Shown here: positions 34,147 to 43,303 of the stretch, one piece after another
How positions within the stretch are numbered: the first letter of the stretch is position 1
How the letters are laid out: every line of letters starts with the position of its first letter
Notes under the pieces: model-generated
The model's input: the letters and a program-made list of their open reading frames with translations, nothing else
Database searches by the model: none
Told to the model about the DNA's origin: nothing
Assembly: GCF_001612985.1 (NCBI RefSeq)
Contig: NZ_BDBM01000019.1
Coordinates: 1-64,000 of the forward strand
Reading direction: 5' to 3'
DNA from: Nocardia gamkensis NBRC 108242
Lineage (GTDB): Bacteria; Actinomycetota; Actinomycetes; Mycobacteriales; Mycobacteriaceae
DNA length: 64,000 nt
Translations under genes and position numbers: made by a program

Positions 34147-35118
34147 CTACCATTCGGTGTCGAGTTCCTTGTGCCGCAACGCGTTCAGTGTCGCGACGGC
34201 GATCCGGTTCTGTAGCTGGGCGACCAGCGCGTTCCACTGACGGGACAATCCGGGATCGACCTGTAGCTCGCGCCACAACGCACGCATCGACGCCGGGGTG
34301 TGGGCTCCGGGCATCCACAGCCCGGCGAGATCCTCGAGCACCGGGGCCAGGATGTCGGTGCGTTCCCGGCTGTGCGAGGGGAAGCGCTGGGCCTCCGCCA
34401 GCGCGGCGGTGACGACGGTCAGCAGCCAGTCGTGCGCGGCCAGATCCTCACAGAACCGTTGCGCATCATCCAGGTCCGCCTCGTCGCGCACGATCAACCG
34501 GACGGTGCGGAGGGTGGCGTCGTCCAGGTGCAGGGCGGCGGCGGGGCCCGCGCTGCCTCCGATCCGGGCCGTCCAGCGCAGCCGAGTGGTTCCCGCCCGC
34601 GCCGGCGGCGTCTGGTCCAGCCTGGGGTCGGCGCGCAGTCGAGTCAGCAGGCGTTCGCTGATCGAGGCCAAATCCAGTGTGTCGACGTCGGCGCGGCCGG
34701 TGAGGAACCCCTCGGCCAGAGCGGCACCGGCGGTGGCTCTTTCGGGAATGCGGCTGATGACCTCGGTCATCCCCTTCTGGCTGAGGTAGTGCGACCAGGT
34801 CTGTCTGCGCCGGCCTGCCGCGCGCGCCACCCTGGTGCACGCGGTGGATTGCAGCACGCGTCCGCCGGACAGGACCGCGCTGGTGGCCACGGTTCCGACG
34901 ATGTGCGCGGTCTGCTCGCCCAAGGCCAGATCACAGTCGACGCCCACCGCGGTGGTCGGCGAGACCGCCAGCGTGCCCGGCCGCTCCCGCCAGCGCACCG
35001 TGCAGCCCGGCATGAGCGCCAGCAGATCGCAGGCCTCCGCGCCGGTCAGCGCGGTCGACGACGGCAGCAGGCAGGTGCGCACTTCACCGAGGACGACCAG
35101 AGGCGTGGTCGCGGCCAT
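34147..35118 (-). CDS. SCO2521 family protein
   Basis: A 323-residue protein starting MAATTPLVVLGEVRTCLLPSS. It contains a central basic segment with WSHYLSQKGMTEVISRIPE and an acidic C-terminal half. It is the last gene of a four-gene block whose order and sizes match SCO2521-SCO2524 of Streptomyces coelicolor, a conserved actinobacterial set of unknown function. ATG 35118 begins one base after the stop of the SCO2522-like gene. Recognition rests on block order, size and partner genes; no catalytic motif is seen. Confidence 0.72.
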   Translation of the reverse strand: MAATTPLVVLGEVRTCLLPSSTALTGAEACDLLALMPGCTVRWRERPGTLAVSPTTAVGVDCDLALGEQTAHIVGTVATSAVLSGGRVLQSTACTRVARAAGRRRQTWSHYLSQKGMTEVISRIPERATAGAALAEGFLTGRADVDTLDLASISERLLTRLRADPRLDQTPPARAGTTRLRWTARIGGSAGPAAALHLDDATLRTVRLIVRDEADLDDAQRFCEDLAAHDWLLTVVTAALAEAQRFPSHSRERTDILAPVLEDLAGLWMPGAHTPASMRALWRELQVDPGLSRQWNALVAQLQNRIAVATLNALRHKELDTEW

Positions 35119-35119
35119 G

Positions 35120-36130
35120 TCAAGCTCCGTCGAGCAGCAGGTGGGAGAGCCGATCGCTGACCTTGCGCGGCACCGGCACCGGCGGCACCTCGCCCGCACC
35201 GCGGGTGATGGTCTGCTCGACCACGTCGTCGTCGAGGTCGAGGTGGTCGAGCACCAGCCGCACGGCGTGCTCGATGCCGATGTACCGCTTGGGCAGCATC
35301 GACAGCGTCTTGTAGGCGGCGAACGGCGCCGCGGACGGATTGAGCTGTACCACCGGCGGCAGGTCGGACCAGCGCCGTGGCGCGAGATCCTCGCGGCGCC
35401 ACGGTTGCGGATCCGCCACGGCGGCACCGTGATAGCGCAGCATGCCGAGCCGCAGCAGATGCCAGACGGCGGCCAGGAACGGGCACGACCAGCGAGTGAC
35501 CGTCACCCCGTCGACGACGTGCCTGCTCCACAACTCCACGTCGAGGAAGATCGAATGCTCCCGGCGGCCGAACTCCTCCGGTGGCCGATAGGTACGCCGG
35601 CGCATGGCTTGATTGTGTTCGTCCTCCGAGGAGCGGCGTCCGTTGCACAGCCAGCCCGATTCCGCGGTCGGCGGCCTGCGGCCGGTACTCGGCGGCGCGG
35701 GCTCGGCGACGATACGCGCGGCCACCATCTCCGCCACGGGAATCGGCTCACCGAACGCCACACCCTCGACGAACTTCGAGGCCCGCCAGCAGCCGGACTC
35801 GCGCGCCAGGTAGTCGATGACCAGTCCGGATTCGTCCGCGGCGTCCAGCAGCTTGGTGAGGATGGCGGAGGGATCGGTGTCGGGATGGAAGTAGTCGTCG
35901 ATCAGATAGCAGGTGCTCACGCGGGCGTTCGGGCCGAACTGCACCTTGGCCGACTCGATGAAGGCCGACACCAAGGGCACGATGCGGCGGAACTCCGCGG
36001 TGACCCGCTCGATATCGGAGGTGATCTCGTTGAGGTAGAAGTGCCCTACCTCGATAGATAAGTGCGACAACGGAACCGAAGCGATCCGAGGCTGCTCGGT
36101 CGCCTCGCTGTAGCCCTGTGTATCCCGCAT
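35120..36130 (-). CDS. SCO2522 family protein
   Basis: A 336-residue protein beginning MRDTQGYSEATEQPRIASV. It has the acidic motif CYLIDDYFHPDTDP, a conserved GCWRASKFVEGVAFGEPIP segment and the cluster WSCPFLAAVWHLLRLGMLRYHG. No known enzyme motif is apparent; Asp-rich residues in DDYFHPD could bind a metal. It sits directly between the variant P-loop protein and the SCO2521-like protein with almost no spacing, so the products likely act together. Confidence 0.72.
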   Translation of the reverse strand: MRDTQGYSEATEQPRIASVPLSHLSIEVGHFYLNEITSDIERVTAEFRRIVPLVSAFIESAKVQFGPNARVSTCYLIDDYFHPDTDPSAILTKLLDAADESGLVIDYLARESGCWRASKFVEGVAFGEPIPVAEMVAARIVAEPAPPSTGRRPPTAESGWLCNGRRSSEDEHNQAMRRRTYRPPEEFGRREHSIFLDVELWSRHVVDGVTVTRWSCPFLAAVWHLLRLGMLRYHGAAVADPQPWRREDLAPRRWSDLPPVVQLNPSAAPFAAYKTLSMLPKRYIGIEHAVRLVLDHLDLDDDVVEQTITRGAGEVPPVPVPRKVSDRLSHLLLDGA

Positions 36131-37045
36131 CTACAGCCTCTCCCACGTGGCGATGTCGACCAGTCGGCGAGCCAGTTCGGCATAGGCCAGCGCGGTCTCG
36201 GCGTTGGCGATCTGGGCGTTCACGTCGGCGTCGAGGATGAGCTGTTCGCGCCGCTGCAACACCGGTTCCATCGGGGTGTCGCCGAGCTTCGCGGTCGCGC
36301 CGAGCCGTTTGGCGGTGGCCAGCCGCCGCAACGCGGTGTCCTGCTCTTGCAGCCACGCCGCCTGCGCCGGGCGCTGGGCCACCCCATCCCAGTTGGAGTC
36401 GGGCACGGCGGTGCGCACATAACGCACCGAGCCGAGCAACTCCTCCGGGTCGTGGCCGCATTCGGCGCCCGCCTTCAGCAGACCGTGCGGGCCGTACACC
36501 AGACCGGCGGCGGCCACGATGTGCTGGCGAGTCCAGCGGTGGAAGATCAACCAGCGGGCGGTGCGCCTGCGCAGTTGCGGCGACGCGGTGGCCTGGAGAG
36601 CGATCTGCAGGGCGGCCGACCGGCCCGCGCTGAGATCCACGATCACCACGCGGAACTCCTGATCCAGCGCCACCAGCAGTTCCGCGCAGCGCTCCACCAC
36701 GGCGTCGTCACCGGTGAGGAACTCCGCGCCGCCCTCGTCGCCGGGCAGCAGCACCAACCGGCCGGAGTTGGGACCGATCCGGCGCAGGTCCGGCCGATCG
36801 GTCGCCGAGCCCACATCGACGCGGGCCACGGTTCCGCTCTCGCCGAGCAGGTAGGAATGCACGCCGCCGCGCGGCACGCCGCGTTCGGCCGCACCGATCT
36901 CGAACAGCGCACCGGCGGTGGGCGAGCCGAGGTCGAAGTCGGCGTAGGCGACGTCGAGGCCGGAAAGACACAGCCGGTAGGCGATGTTGCAACTGGTCAC
37001 CGAGCGTCCGGTGCCGCCCTTGTCGGAGGTGGAGAACACCAGCAT
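36131..37045 (-). CDS. SCO2523 family variant P-loop protein (MinD/ParA-like)
   Basis: A 304-residue ATPase-like protein related to the MinD/ParA family. The deviant Walker A reads SDKGGTGRSV: the signature Lys (K9) is kept but the usual Lys before Ser/Thr is Arg (R14). The next strand and switch I-like Asp (AYADFDLGSPTAGALFE) and Walker B-like VVIVDLSAGRSAA follow. Loss of the P-loop lysine is expected to weaken or remove ATP hydrolysis. Start ATG 37045; its stop abuts the next gene. A variant P-loop is the defining trait of this family. Confidence 0.82.
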   Translation of the reverse strand: MLVFSTSDKGGTGRSVTSCNIAYRLCLSGLDVAYADFDLGSPTAGALFEIGAAERGVPRGGVHSYLLGESGTVARVDVGSATDRPDLRRIGPNSGRLVLLPGDEGGAEFLTGDDAVVERCAELLVALDQEFRVVIVDLSAGRSAALQIALQATASPQLRRRTARWLIFHRWTRQHIVAAAGLVYGPHGLLKAGAECGHDPEELLGSVRYVRTAVPDSNWDGVAQRPAQAAWLQEQDTALRRLATAKRLGATAKLGDTPMEPVLQRREQLILDADVNAQIANAETALAYAELARRLVDIATWERL

Positions 37046-37054
37046 GCCTGGCCC

Positions 37055-38905
37055 CTACCGCGTCGCGTCCCGGCGGGCGTACGCCAGTTCGTCGAGCTGG
37101 ACCAACGCCTGGGTGGCGAGGCTGTACGCGGTGCCTGGACGCTCGCGCAGCACCCGGCGGGCTCGGTCGAGCGATTGCCGGATGCGGGTGACCGCGGCCT
37201 GTTTCGGCGAGGAGTCCTGGCCCTCGACCTCCAGTTCCTCCTGATTGAGCAGATGCTCGGCCTCGCTGAGCAGGTCCACCGCGCGGGCGACCATCGCCTG
37301 GGGGGCCAGCGGGGGTTGCTCGAAAGTGCTGTACGCGATGACCAGGCACTCCATCATTCGCTCGGTGACGAACCAGGACGGCCCGTCCAATCGCGTGTCC
37401 GCCGCGCCGACCACCCGGCCGATGTCGTCCCACAGGCCGATCACCGGGCCGTCCCGCAGCACTCGCTGGTCGAGATGATCCATCGCGGCCTCGGCCAGCG
37501 CCATCAGCCGGTCGCGGGTGTCCACGTCGGTGCGCAGGCGCGCGGCCTGCAGGCAGCGTTTGAGCAGCATGGTCGCGAAATCCGGCACGTACCAGACCAA
37601 TTGGGTTCCCTCTGCGGCGTCCTCGCTGCCCGCCAGGTTCAGGCGCACACCCGGATAGTGCAGCGGCGCTGCGGGATCACCCACGGTGAACCGGCTGGTG
37701 ATGCGTCCGCGGCGGGCCAGTTGGTCGAGCACCGCCACCGTGCGGGTCAGATCCTCGGTGCTCTCCCGATAGACCAGGTCCTGGATCAGCATGGCGGTGA
37801 CCACGAGACTGAAATACTCCGATTCCTCGCCGTCGGCGGTGCGCCACGGGATGTCCTCCAGCGGCCAGCGGCCGTTGCCGAAGCGAGCCACCCTCGACCA
37901 GTAGTTGCGGGTCAGCTCGAAGCGCAGTTGCAGCGCGTCGGCGAGAGTGCGCTGCTCGTCGGTCAGCAGATCGAGTTCCCGGATGCGCTGCGACGACAGG
38001 TCGATGATGCCGTCGAGGGCGACAGCGGTGAAATACAGGTACGGACGGGGCTCGGCGTGCCCGGTCGCGCTGCTGACCCGGCCCGGCACGAGGTCGATGG
38101 GTTCGGCGCTGCGCACGATGCCCCAGCTCCAGCCGCATTCGAACAGCCGCCCGTCGTCGGCGATATCGACCTCGGTGGTCTGGCTGAGCCTGACCTCGTT
38201 GGCCGCCTGCACCCGTAGGCGTTCCAGCTGGGCCGACAGCCGTTCGATGATCTCGTCGGGCGGCGTGCGGGTCTGGTTGAGCATGTAGATGATCGACTGC
38301 CCGAACTCGGTGTTCGGCTCCGGTGTGTGGATGACGAAACTGCGGACCAGGCCCGCCATCGCGGCGGTGAGCCGCGCGCTGACCAGCTCGATCACCGCGG
38401 GGATCCGCGCGCGCAATTGCCGGGCCTCCAGCCGGACCTCGCCGCTGACGAAGCGCAGGAATCCGCGCAGGAACCGCAGCGCCGCGATGCACAGGCTCAG
38501 CGACATCGAGTAGGAGTCGACCACCTCCACCGCCGATTGCGCGTCGGTGAGCGTGCCGCCGTCGCCGGAGCGCAGGTAGGAGCCGCTGGCGAAGACCGGC
38601 TCGCCATCGGGTCCGGTGTAGCGGCGCAGGTATTCCTCCACCAGGGCGACCAGAACCCCGCCGATGCGGGTCTCCTCGCCGAACGGGGCGAGCGCGGACC
38701 TGACGTCGGGACTCATGTCGTTCGGTTGGTCCAGCGCGAACGCTTCGATCTCGGTCGCGGGATACAACAGGCACAGCAGCTGCTCGGCGTCGCTGATGGA
38801 ATTGGCGCCGTCGCGTCCGCCCCAGATCCAGGTTCCGTCCGGATAGGAACAGGCGAGCACCGCTCGCCACAGCTCGAGCAACTGCTGCCTCGGCCGAATC
38901 CTCAT
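37055..38905 (-). CDS. SCO2524 family protein
   Basis: A 616-residue, largely helical protein starting MRIRPRQQLLELWRAVLACSYPDGTWIWGG. It has conserved aromatic and charged segments (LLCLLYPATEIEAFALDQP, VDSYSMSLSLCIAALRFLRGF, GDPAAPLHYPGVRLNLAGSEDAAEG) but no recognised catalytic motif or membrane helix. It is first in the four-gene block and is followed by the P-loop protein nine bases later. SCO2524 homologues occur with the same partners in many actinobacteria. Function unknown. Confidence 0.75.
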   Translation of the reverse strand: MRIRPRQQLLELWRAVLACSYPDGTWIWGGRDGANSISDAEQLLCLLYPATEIEAFALDQPNDMSPDVRSALAPFGEETRIGGVLVALVEEYLRRYTGPDGEPVFASGSYLRSGDGGTLTDAQSAVEVVDSYSMSLSLCIAALRFLRGFLRFVSGEVRLEARQLRARIPAVIELVSARLTAAMAGLVRSFVIHTPEPNTEFGQSIIYMLNQTRTPPDEIIERLSAQLERLRVQAANEVRLSQTTEVDIADDGRLFECGWSWGIVRSAEPIDLVPGRVSSATGHAEPRPYLYFTAVALDGIIDLSSQRIRELDLLTDEQRTLADALQLRFELTRNYWSRVARFGNGRWPLEDIPWRTADGEESEYFSLVVTAMLIQDLVYRESTEDLTRTVAVLDQLARRGRITSRFTVGDPAAPLHYPGVRLNLAGSEDAAEGTQLVWYVPDFATMLLKRCLQAARLRTDVDTRDRLMALAEAAMDHLDQRVLRDGPVIGLWDDIGRVVGAADTRLDGPSWFVTERMMECLVIAYSTFEQPPLAPQAMVARAVDLLSEAEHLLNQEELEVEGQDSSPKQAAVTRIRQSLDRARRVLRERPGTAYSLATQALVQLDELAYARRDATR

Positions 38906-39087
38906 CTGCTGTCGGACCTCGCCCCCGCGTTCGACCGGCCGCGCCGGACGTCGTTACATAGAGTGTGCCCCGCGGATGTTCACTTGGCCAAGCACAGTTT
39001 ACGGGGGCACGGTTTGCTACGAATTGTCTTGCGGGCCATGTTCTTCGCGATCACGCGGCGAGAACGATCGCGGCCTGCGATCCGGCG

Positions 39088-39855
39088 TCACTCCCGTCCC
39101 GCGGTGAGGGCGGTGATCACCGCCCGGAACTCCGCGGTCTGGAAGGACAGATCCTCCGCGGTGGTCGCGTAGTCCAGGGTTGCCAGCACCGCGCGTTCCA
39201 AGTGCAGGTTCAGCAGGCGCTTGGTGCTCTCGACCGCTTGGCGTGGCAATTCCAGGATGCGTTTCGCGCAGGCCAGCGCCTCGGTGCGCGGATCGGCGAC
39301 CACGTGGTTGACCAAGCCCATCTCGCGGGCCCGCGCGGCGGGGATCTTCGCGCCGGTGAGCGCGTACTCCTTGGCCAGCAGCAGGCTGGTGTGCAGCGGC
39401 CAGGTCAGCGGGCCACCGTCCGCGGCGACCAGGCCGACCTGGACATGCGGGTCCTTCAGGTAGGCGGTCTCGGCGATGTAGGCGATGTCGCTCAGGGCGA
39501 CGAGGCTGCAGCCGAGGCCCACCGCGGGGCCGTTCACCGCCGCCACCACCGGCACCCGGCACCGGGCCATGCCGAGCACGATGTCGCGGCCGTGCGCGAT
39601 CGTCTTGGCGCGCAGCTCGGCATCGCTGCCCAGCTCGGCGAGATAGGCGAAGTCCCCGCCCGCCGAGAACGCCTTGCCCGCGCCGGTGAGCACCGCGACG
39701 CGCGCCTCCCGGTCGTCGGACAGGCGGGGCCAGAGGCGGGCCAGACCGGTGTGCAGGTCGTCGTTGACGGCGTTGAGCGCGTCGGGCCGGTTGAGCGTGA
39801 TGATGCGGATCGGTCCGTCGGCTTCGACGTGGATCTCTTCCGGCAAGTCGTACAT
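39088..39855 (-). CDS. enoyl-CoA hydratase family protein
   Basis: A 255-residue crotonase-fold protein with the oxyanion segments FSAGGDFAYL and GPAVGLGCSLVALSDIAYIAE, then HVQVGLVAADGGPLTWPL. The canonical second catalytic Glu is absent in GLVAADGG, so a hydratase is not assured. The start ATG 39855 is set by GGAG; TTG 39861 is an alternative. It ends the operon that starts with the acyl-CoA ligase (43228) and is two bases after the dehydrogenase stop. Confidence 0.88.
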   Translation of the reverse strand: MYDLPEEIHVEADGPIRIITLNRPDALNAVNDDLHTGLARLWPRLSDDREARVAVLTGAGKAFSAGGDFAYLAELGSDAELRAKTIAHGRDIVLGMARCRVPVVAAVNGPAVGLGCSLVALSDIAYIAETAYLKDPHVQVGLVAADGGPLTWPLHTSLLLAKEYALTGAKIPAARAREMGLVNHVVADPRTEALACAKRILELPRQAVESTKRLLNLHLERAVLATLDYATTAEDLSFQTAEFRAVITALTAGRE

Positions 39856-39857
39856 GG

Positions 39858-40946
39858 TCAAACTCCTAATCCGAGGATGCGCGAGGCGATGATGTTCTTC
39901 TGGATCTGCGAGGTGCCGCCCATGACGCTCTGGGCGCGGCTGTAGAAGTAGCTGCCGAGCAGTTCCGGATCGTCCGTACCGCCGACGGCGAGCGCGGCGT
40001 GCCCGACCGACTGGTCCACCCAGGTCATGAGCAGTTTGTCCAGTGAGCCGTCGGGACCGTGCACCACGCCGTCCAGCTGTTCGGACAGCCGCCGCCGCAC
40101 GTGCAAGCGCAGCATCTCGGTCTGCACCGCCGCCCAGGACAGTTCCTCCGGCGCGCGACCGTCGAGCCGGGAAGCCAACTCGCGCACCAGTTTTCCGTAA
40201 CGGGCCGCGTACCCGAGGGTGGACGGCTCGCGTTCGTGCCCGACGACGGTCATCGCCAGCTTCCAGCCGTCACCGGGCTCGCCGACCATCTGATCGGCGG
40301 GCACCGTCGCACCGTCGAAGAGCACTTGCCCGAACTCCCTGGTGACACCGCTGATCATGGCCAGCGGCCGCTGCTGCACGCCGGGCTGGGCCATGGCGAT
40401 CACGAACGCCGAGATGCCTTTGTGCCGTGGCGCGTGCGGGTCGGTCCTGGCCAGCAGCAGACACCAGTCGGCGACGTCGGAGTAGCTGGTCCAGATCTTG
40501 TGGCCGTGCACCACATAGTGGTCGCCGTCGCGGGTCGCGGTGGTGCGCAGCGCGGCGAGGTCGGAGCCCGCGCCCGGCTCACTGAAGCCCTGGCACCAGC
40601 GCTGGGTGCCGTCGATCATGCCGGGCAGGAAGCGGCGCTGCAGTTCCTTGCTGCCGTGGCGGCCCAAGCCCTGCACGAGGTAGCCGAGGCTGGGCCGCGG
40701 CGGCGCACCGGCGAGCGCGAGTTCCTCGTCCACGATCACGTCGTAGACCGGTGGCAGCTCGTGTCCGCCGAATTCCTTCGGCCAGGACAACCCGAAGAAT
40801 CCCGCCGCGTACAGCGCGCGATGCCATTCGCCCTGGCGCGCCCAGTAGTCGTCGCCCGAAGTCGGGAACTGCCCCGCCGTCTCGGCCAGCCAGGCGCGCA
40901 GCCGCGCGCGGAATTCGGCCTCCTGCGATGAATCACGAAAGTCCAA
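39858..40946 (-). CDS. acyl-CoA dehydrogenase, larger subunit of a pair
   Basis: A 362-residue dehydrogenase with CQGFSEPGAGSDLAAL and KIWTSYSDVA loops and the C-terminal VMGGTSQIQKNIIASRILG. It begins with TTG 40946, preceded by GGAGGAG, and overlaps the previous gene by 14 bases. The partner is the 301-residue dehydrogenase-like protein upstream; together they resemble the paired FadE enzymes of steroid side-chain breakdown. Same overall order as the pair at 21427-23327 but swapped, indicating two heteromeric dehydrogenases in one region. Confidence 0.88.
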   Translation of the reverse strand: MDFRDSSQEAEFRARLRAWLAETAGQFPTSGDDYWARQGEWHRALYAAGFFGLSWPKEFGGHELPPVYDVIVDEELALAGAPPRPSLGYLVQGLGRHGSKELQRRFLPGMIDGTQRWCQGFSEPGAGSDLAALRTTATRDGDHYVVHGHKIWTSYSDVADWCLLLARTDPHAPRHKGISAFVIAMAQPGVQQRPLAMISGVTREFGQVLFDGATVPADQMVGEPGDGWKLAMTVVGHEREPSTLGYAARYGKLVRELASRLDGRAPEELSWAAVQTEMLRLHVRRRLSEQLDGVVHGPDGSLDKLLMTWVDQSVGHAALAVGGTDDPELLGSYFYSRAQSVMGGTSQIQKNIIASRILGLGV

Positions 40947-41838
40947 GGTCGATCTCCTCCAGGCGGACGGGGAACAGTTCGGTCGAGACCAGCGCGCGCC
41001 GCAGGTAGACGTGGGCGAGGCACTCCCAGGTGTTGCCGATGCCGCCGTGCACCTGGATCGAGGTCTCGCAGACGGTGCGGGCGGCCCGTGCGGTGTAGAC
41101 CTTGGCGATCCGCGCGGCCTGTAGTGCTCGCGCCGGAGCCAATTCGTCGACCGCCCAGGCCGCGTGCCGCAACACGCTGATCGCCCCTTCGATCAGCGCG
41201 CGATTCTCGGCCAGCAGATGCGCCACGGCTTGGTAGGACCCGATCGCGCGGCCGTACTGCTCGCGGACCTTCGCGTACTCGACGGCGAGATCCTGCGCGC
41301 CGCGGGCGGCGCCGAGCAGGTCGGCGGTGGTCGCGGTGACGGCCAGCGCGTGCCATCGGGTGGCCTCCTCGGCCGCGAGTTCCCCGATGTGCCTGCGTTC
41401 GTCCGCGACCGTCGCGGTGCGCCGGGTCAGATCCGCGCCGGGCAGTGTGGCACCCAGTGGTGCGGCCAGGACCTGCTCGCCTGCGACGAGTAGCGCCCCT
41501 TCGCTGCCGCGCGCGTCGACGGCGCGGTCACCGACCGCGATCGTCCAGCCGCGATCGTCGGCGCCGCAGCGCCTGCGCAGGTCGTCGGCAAGCACCGGGC
41601 CGAGGAAGGCGACGTCGACCAGACCGCGGCCGAACTCCTCGGCCACGATCGCGACCTCGACCCCGGAGGCGCCGTCGGTGCGCAGGGCGCGCCAGCCGGT
41701 GGCCGCGACCGTTCGTTCCAGGCGCGCGAGGCGGGGCTCCTCGTCGAGACCCGCGACCGACCCGGGGCCGAGGTCGTCGGCCAATTTCGCCGCGGCATCG
41801 CGCAATTGCCGTTGTTCACTCGTCAGACGGACGTCCAT
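40933..41838 (-). CDS. acyl-CoA dehydrogenase-like smaller subunit of a pair
   Basis: A 301-residue protein starting MDVRLTSEQRQLRDAAAKLA with the N-terminal helical domain of the family, a shortened middle lacking the EPGAGSD flavin loop, and C-terminal motifs KVREQYGRAIGSYQAVAH and QVHGGIGNTWECLAH. The missing loop and short length fit a subunit that needs its neighbour for the flavin site. ATG 41838 is 23 bases inside the ligase gene, so the ligase, both dehydrogenases and the hydratase are translated in a coupled series. Confidence 0.87.
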   Translation of the reverse strand: MDVRLTSEQRQLRDAAAKLADDLGPGSVAGLDEEPRLARLERTVAATGWRALRTDGASGVEVAIVAEEFGRGLVDVAFLGPVLADDLRRRCGADDRGWTIAVGDRAVDARGSEGALLVAGEQVLAAPLGATLPGADLTRRTATVADERRHIGELAAEEATRWHALAVTATTADLLGAARGAQDLAVEYAKVREQYGRAIGSYQAVAHLLAENRALIEGAISVLRHAAWAVDELAPARALQAARIAKVYTARAARTVCETSIQVHGGIGNTWECLAHVYLRRALVSTELFPVRLEEIDLGLS

Positions 41839-43228
41839 AGCGCTCCTTCAGTACTCGGCGCAGCGCCTTGCCCGAGGGCAGGCGCGGGATCTCGGGCACG
41901 AACACGACGCGGCGCGGCCGCTTGTACCGGGCCAGGCGCTCGCCGACCAGGGCGATCAGCTCGTCGGCGGTGACCGACTCCGCGCAGGCCACCGCCGCGA
42001 CGATCGCCTCGCCGTCCGCGGTGTCGGGCTCACCGAACACGGCGCAGTCGGTCACCTCCGGGTGACCGTGCAGCACGGCCTCGATCTCGGCGGGCGCCAC
42101 TTGGAAACCGCGCACCTTGATCATCTCCTTGGCCCGGTCGGTGAGCCGGATCCAGCCTTCGTCATCGACGTAACCGACATCGCCGGTGCGGTACCAGCCG
42201 TCGTCGAAGGCGCGGGCGGTCTCCTCGGCGGGAAGGTAGCCGGCCATCACCGACTCCGCGCGGCATTGGATCTCGCCGATCTCCCCGGGCGGCAGGACTT
42301 CTCCGGTGTCCAGCGCGACCACCCGTACGCGCACGCCGGGTGCGGCCTTGCCCACCGTGTCCAGCCGCGCGTCGTCCAGCGGGTTGCACGCGATCACCGG
42401 TAACTCGCTCGCGCCGTAGGCGGGCACCCAGCGCACTCCCGTGCGCCGGGTGACGGTCTCGGCCACGCCGACCGTCACCGGCGTCGCGCCCCACATGATG
42501 TAGCGCAGCGAACCGAGGTCGTAGGACTCGAGCTGCGGGTGCCCGGCGAGGGCGAGAGCGATGGGCGCGACGGCCATTTCGACGGTGATCCGGTCGTCCT
42601 GGATGCAGCCGAGCATCGTCTCGAGGTCGAAGCGGCGGTGCAGGCGCATCCACGCGCCCGTTCGCAGCGCGGTCACGATGTTGAGCAACCCCAGGATGTG
42701 CGAGGGCGGGGTGGCGATCTGGATCCGGTCGCTCGCGGTGAGGCCGAGAACCTCGGTCCACTGGCGCACCGCGACCGCCAGCGACGCGTGGGTGTGCCGC
42801 ACCGCCTTCGGCATTCCGGTGGTGCCGGAACTGAACACCAGCACGGCGTCCGAGGCCGGGTCCGGCGGCGCATCGCCGCGACGGGCGGGGACGATCGGCG
42901 CGTCCAGGTGCCGCATCGGCAGCACCTCGGCCAGCACCGGATTGTCGCCGACGCCCTGGCTCGGCCCGGCGACCGCCACCGCGTGCGCGACCTCGTCGTG
43001 CTTCCACGCCGGGCTGATCAGCACCGCCGCGGCGCCCAGCCGCCAGATGGCCAGCACCGCGACGACGAACTCCGGCCGGTTCGACGACATGAGCGCGACG
43101 CGGTCTCCGGCGCGCACTCCGCGCTCGGCCAGTTCGGACGCCAGACCGGCCGCGAGATCGTCGAGTTCGGTCCTCGGGTAGGCCCGCCCCTCGAAGACGA
43201 GCGCGCTCGAAGCGGTGGTCGAGAGCAT
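41816..43228 (-). CDS. AMP-dependent acyl-CoA ligase
   Basis: A 470-residue ANL-family ligase. The phosphate loop is VFSSGTTGMPKAV, followed by AYGASELPV, the GWYRTGDVGYVDDEGWIRLTDR core, the hinge segment KEMIKVRGFQVAPAEIE and the C-terminal catalytic Lys in LPSGKALRR. It activates a carboxylic acid as acyl-AMP and then acyl-CoA. At about 470 residues it is shorter than long-chain FadD enzymes, suggesting a compact, perhaps cyclic acid substrate. It heads the operon under the operator at 43252, 23 bases upstream. Confidence 0.92.
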   Translation of the reverse strand: MLSTTASSALVFEGRAYPRTELDDLAAGLASELAERGVRAGDRVALMSSNRPEFVVAVLAIWRLGAAAVLISPAWKHDEVAHAVAVAGPSQGVGDNPVLAEVLPMRHLDAPIVPARRGDAPPDPASDAVLVFSSGTTGMPKAVRHTHASLAVAVRQWTEVLGLTASDRIQIATPPSHILGLLNIVTALRTGAWMRLHRRFDLETMLGCIQDDRITVEMAVAPIALALAGHPQLESYDLGSLRYIMWGATPVTVGVAETVTRRTGVRWVPAYGASELPVIACNPLDDARLDTVGKAAPGVRVRVVALDTGEVLPPGEIGEIQCRAESVMAGYLPAEETARAFDDGWYRTGDVGYVDDEGWIRLTDRAKEMIKVRGFQVAPAEIEAVLHGHPEVTDCAVFGEPDTADGEAIVAAVACAESVTADELIALVGERLARYKRPRRVVFVPEIPRLPSGKALRRVLKERYGRPSDE

Positions 43229-43251
43229 TTGAGAGATCCCGTCTCGTGAGT

Positions 43252-43266
43252 GAGAATATAATTCTC
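43252..43266. promoter_or_regulatory. TetR-type operator copy 5 (GAGAATATAATTCTC)
   Basis: Perfect inverted repeat in the divergent promoter between the acyl-CoA ligase (minus, 23 bases) and the oxygenase reductase (plus, 38 bases). It overlaps the expected core promoter of both genes, as expected for a repressor. Confidence 0.82.
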
Positions 43267-43303
43267 ATTCGGATAGAATCTTCATACCAGGAGGACGCGG
43301 TCC

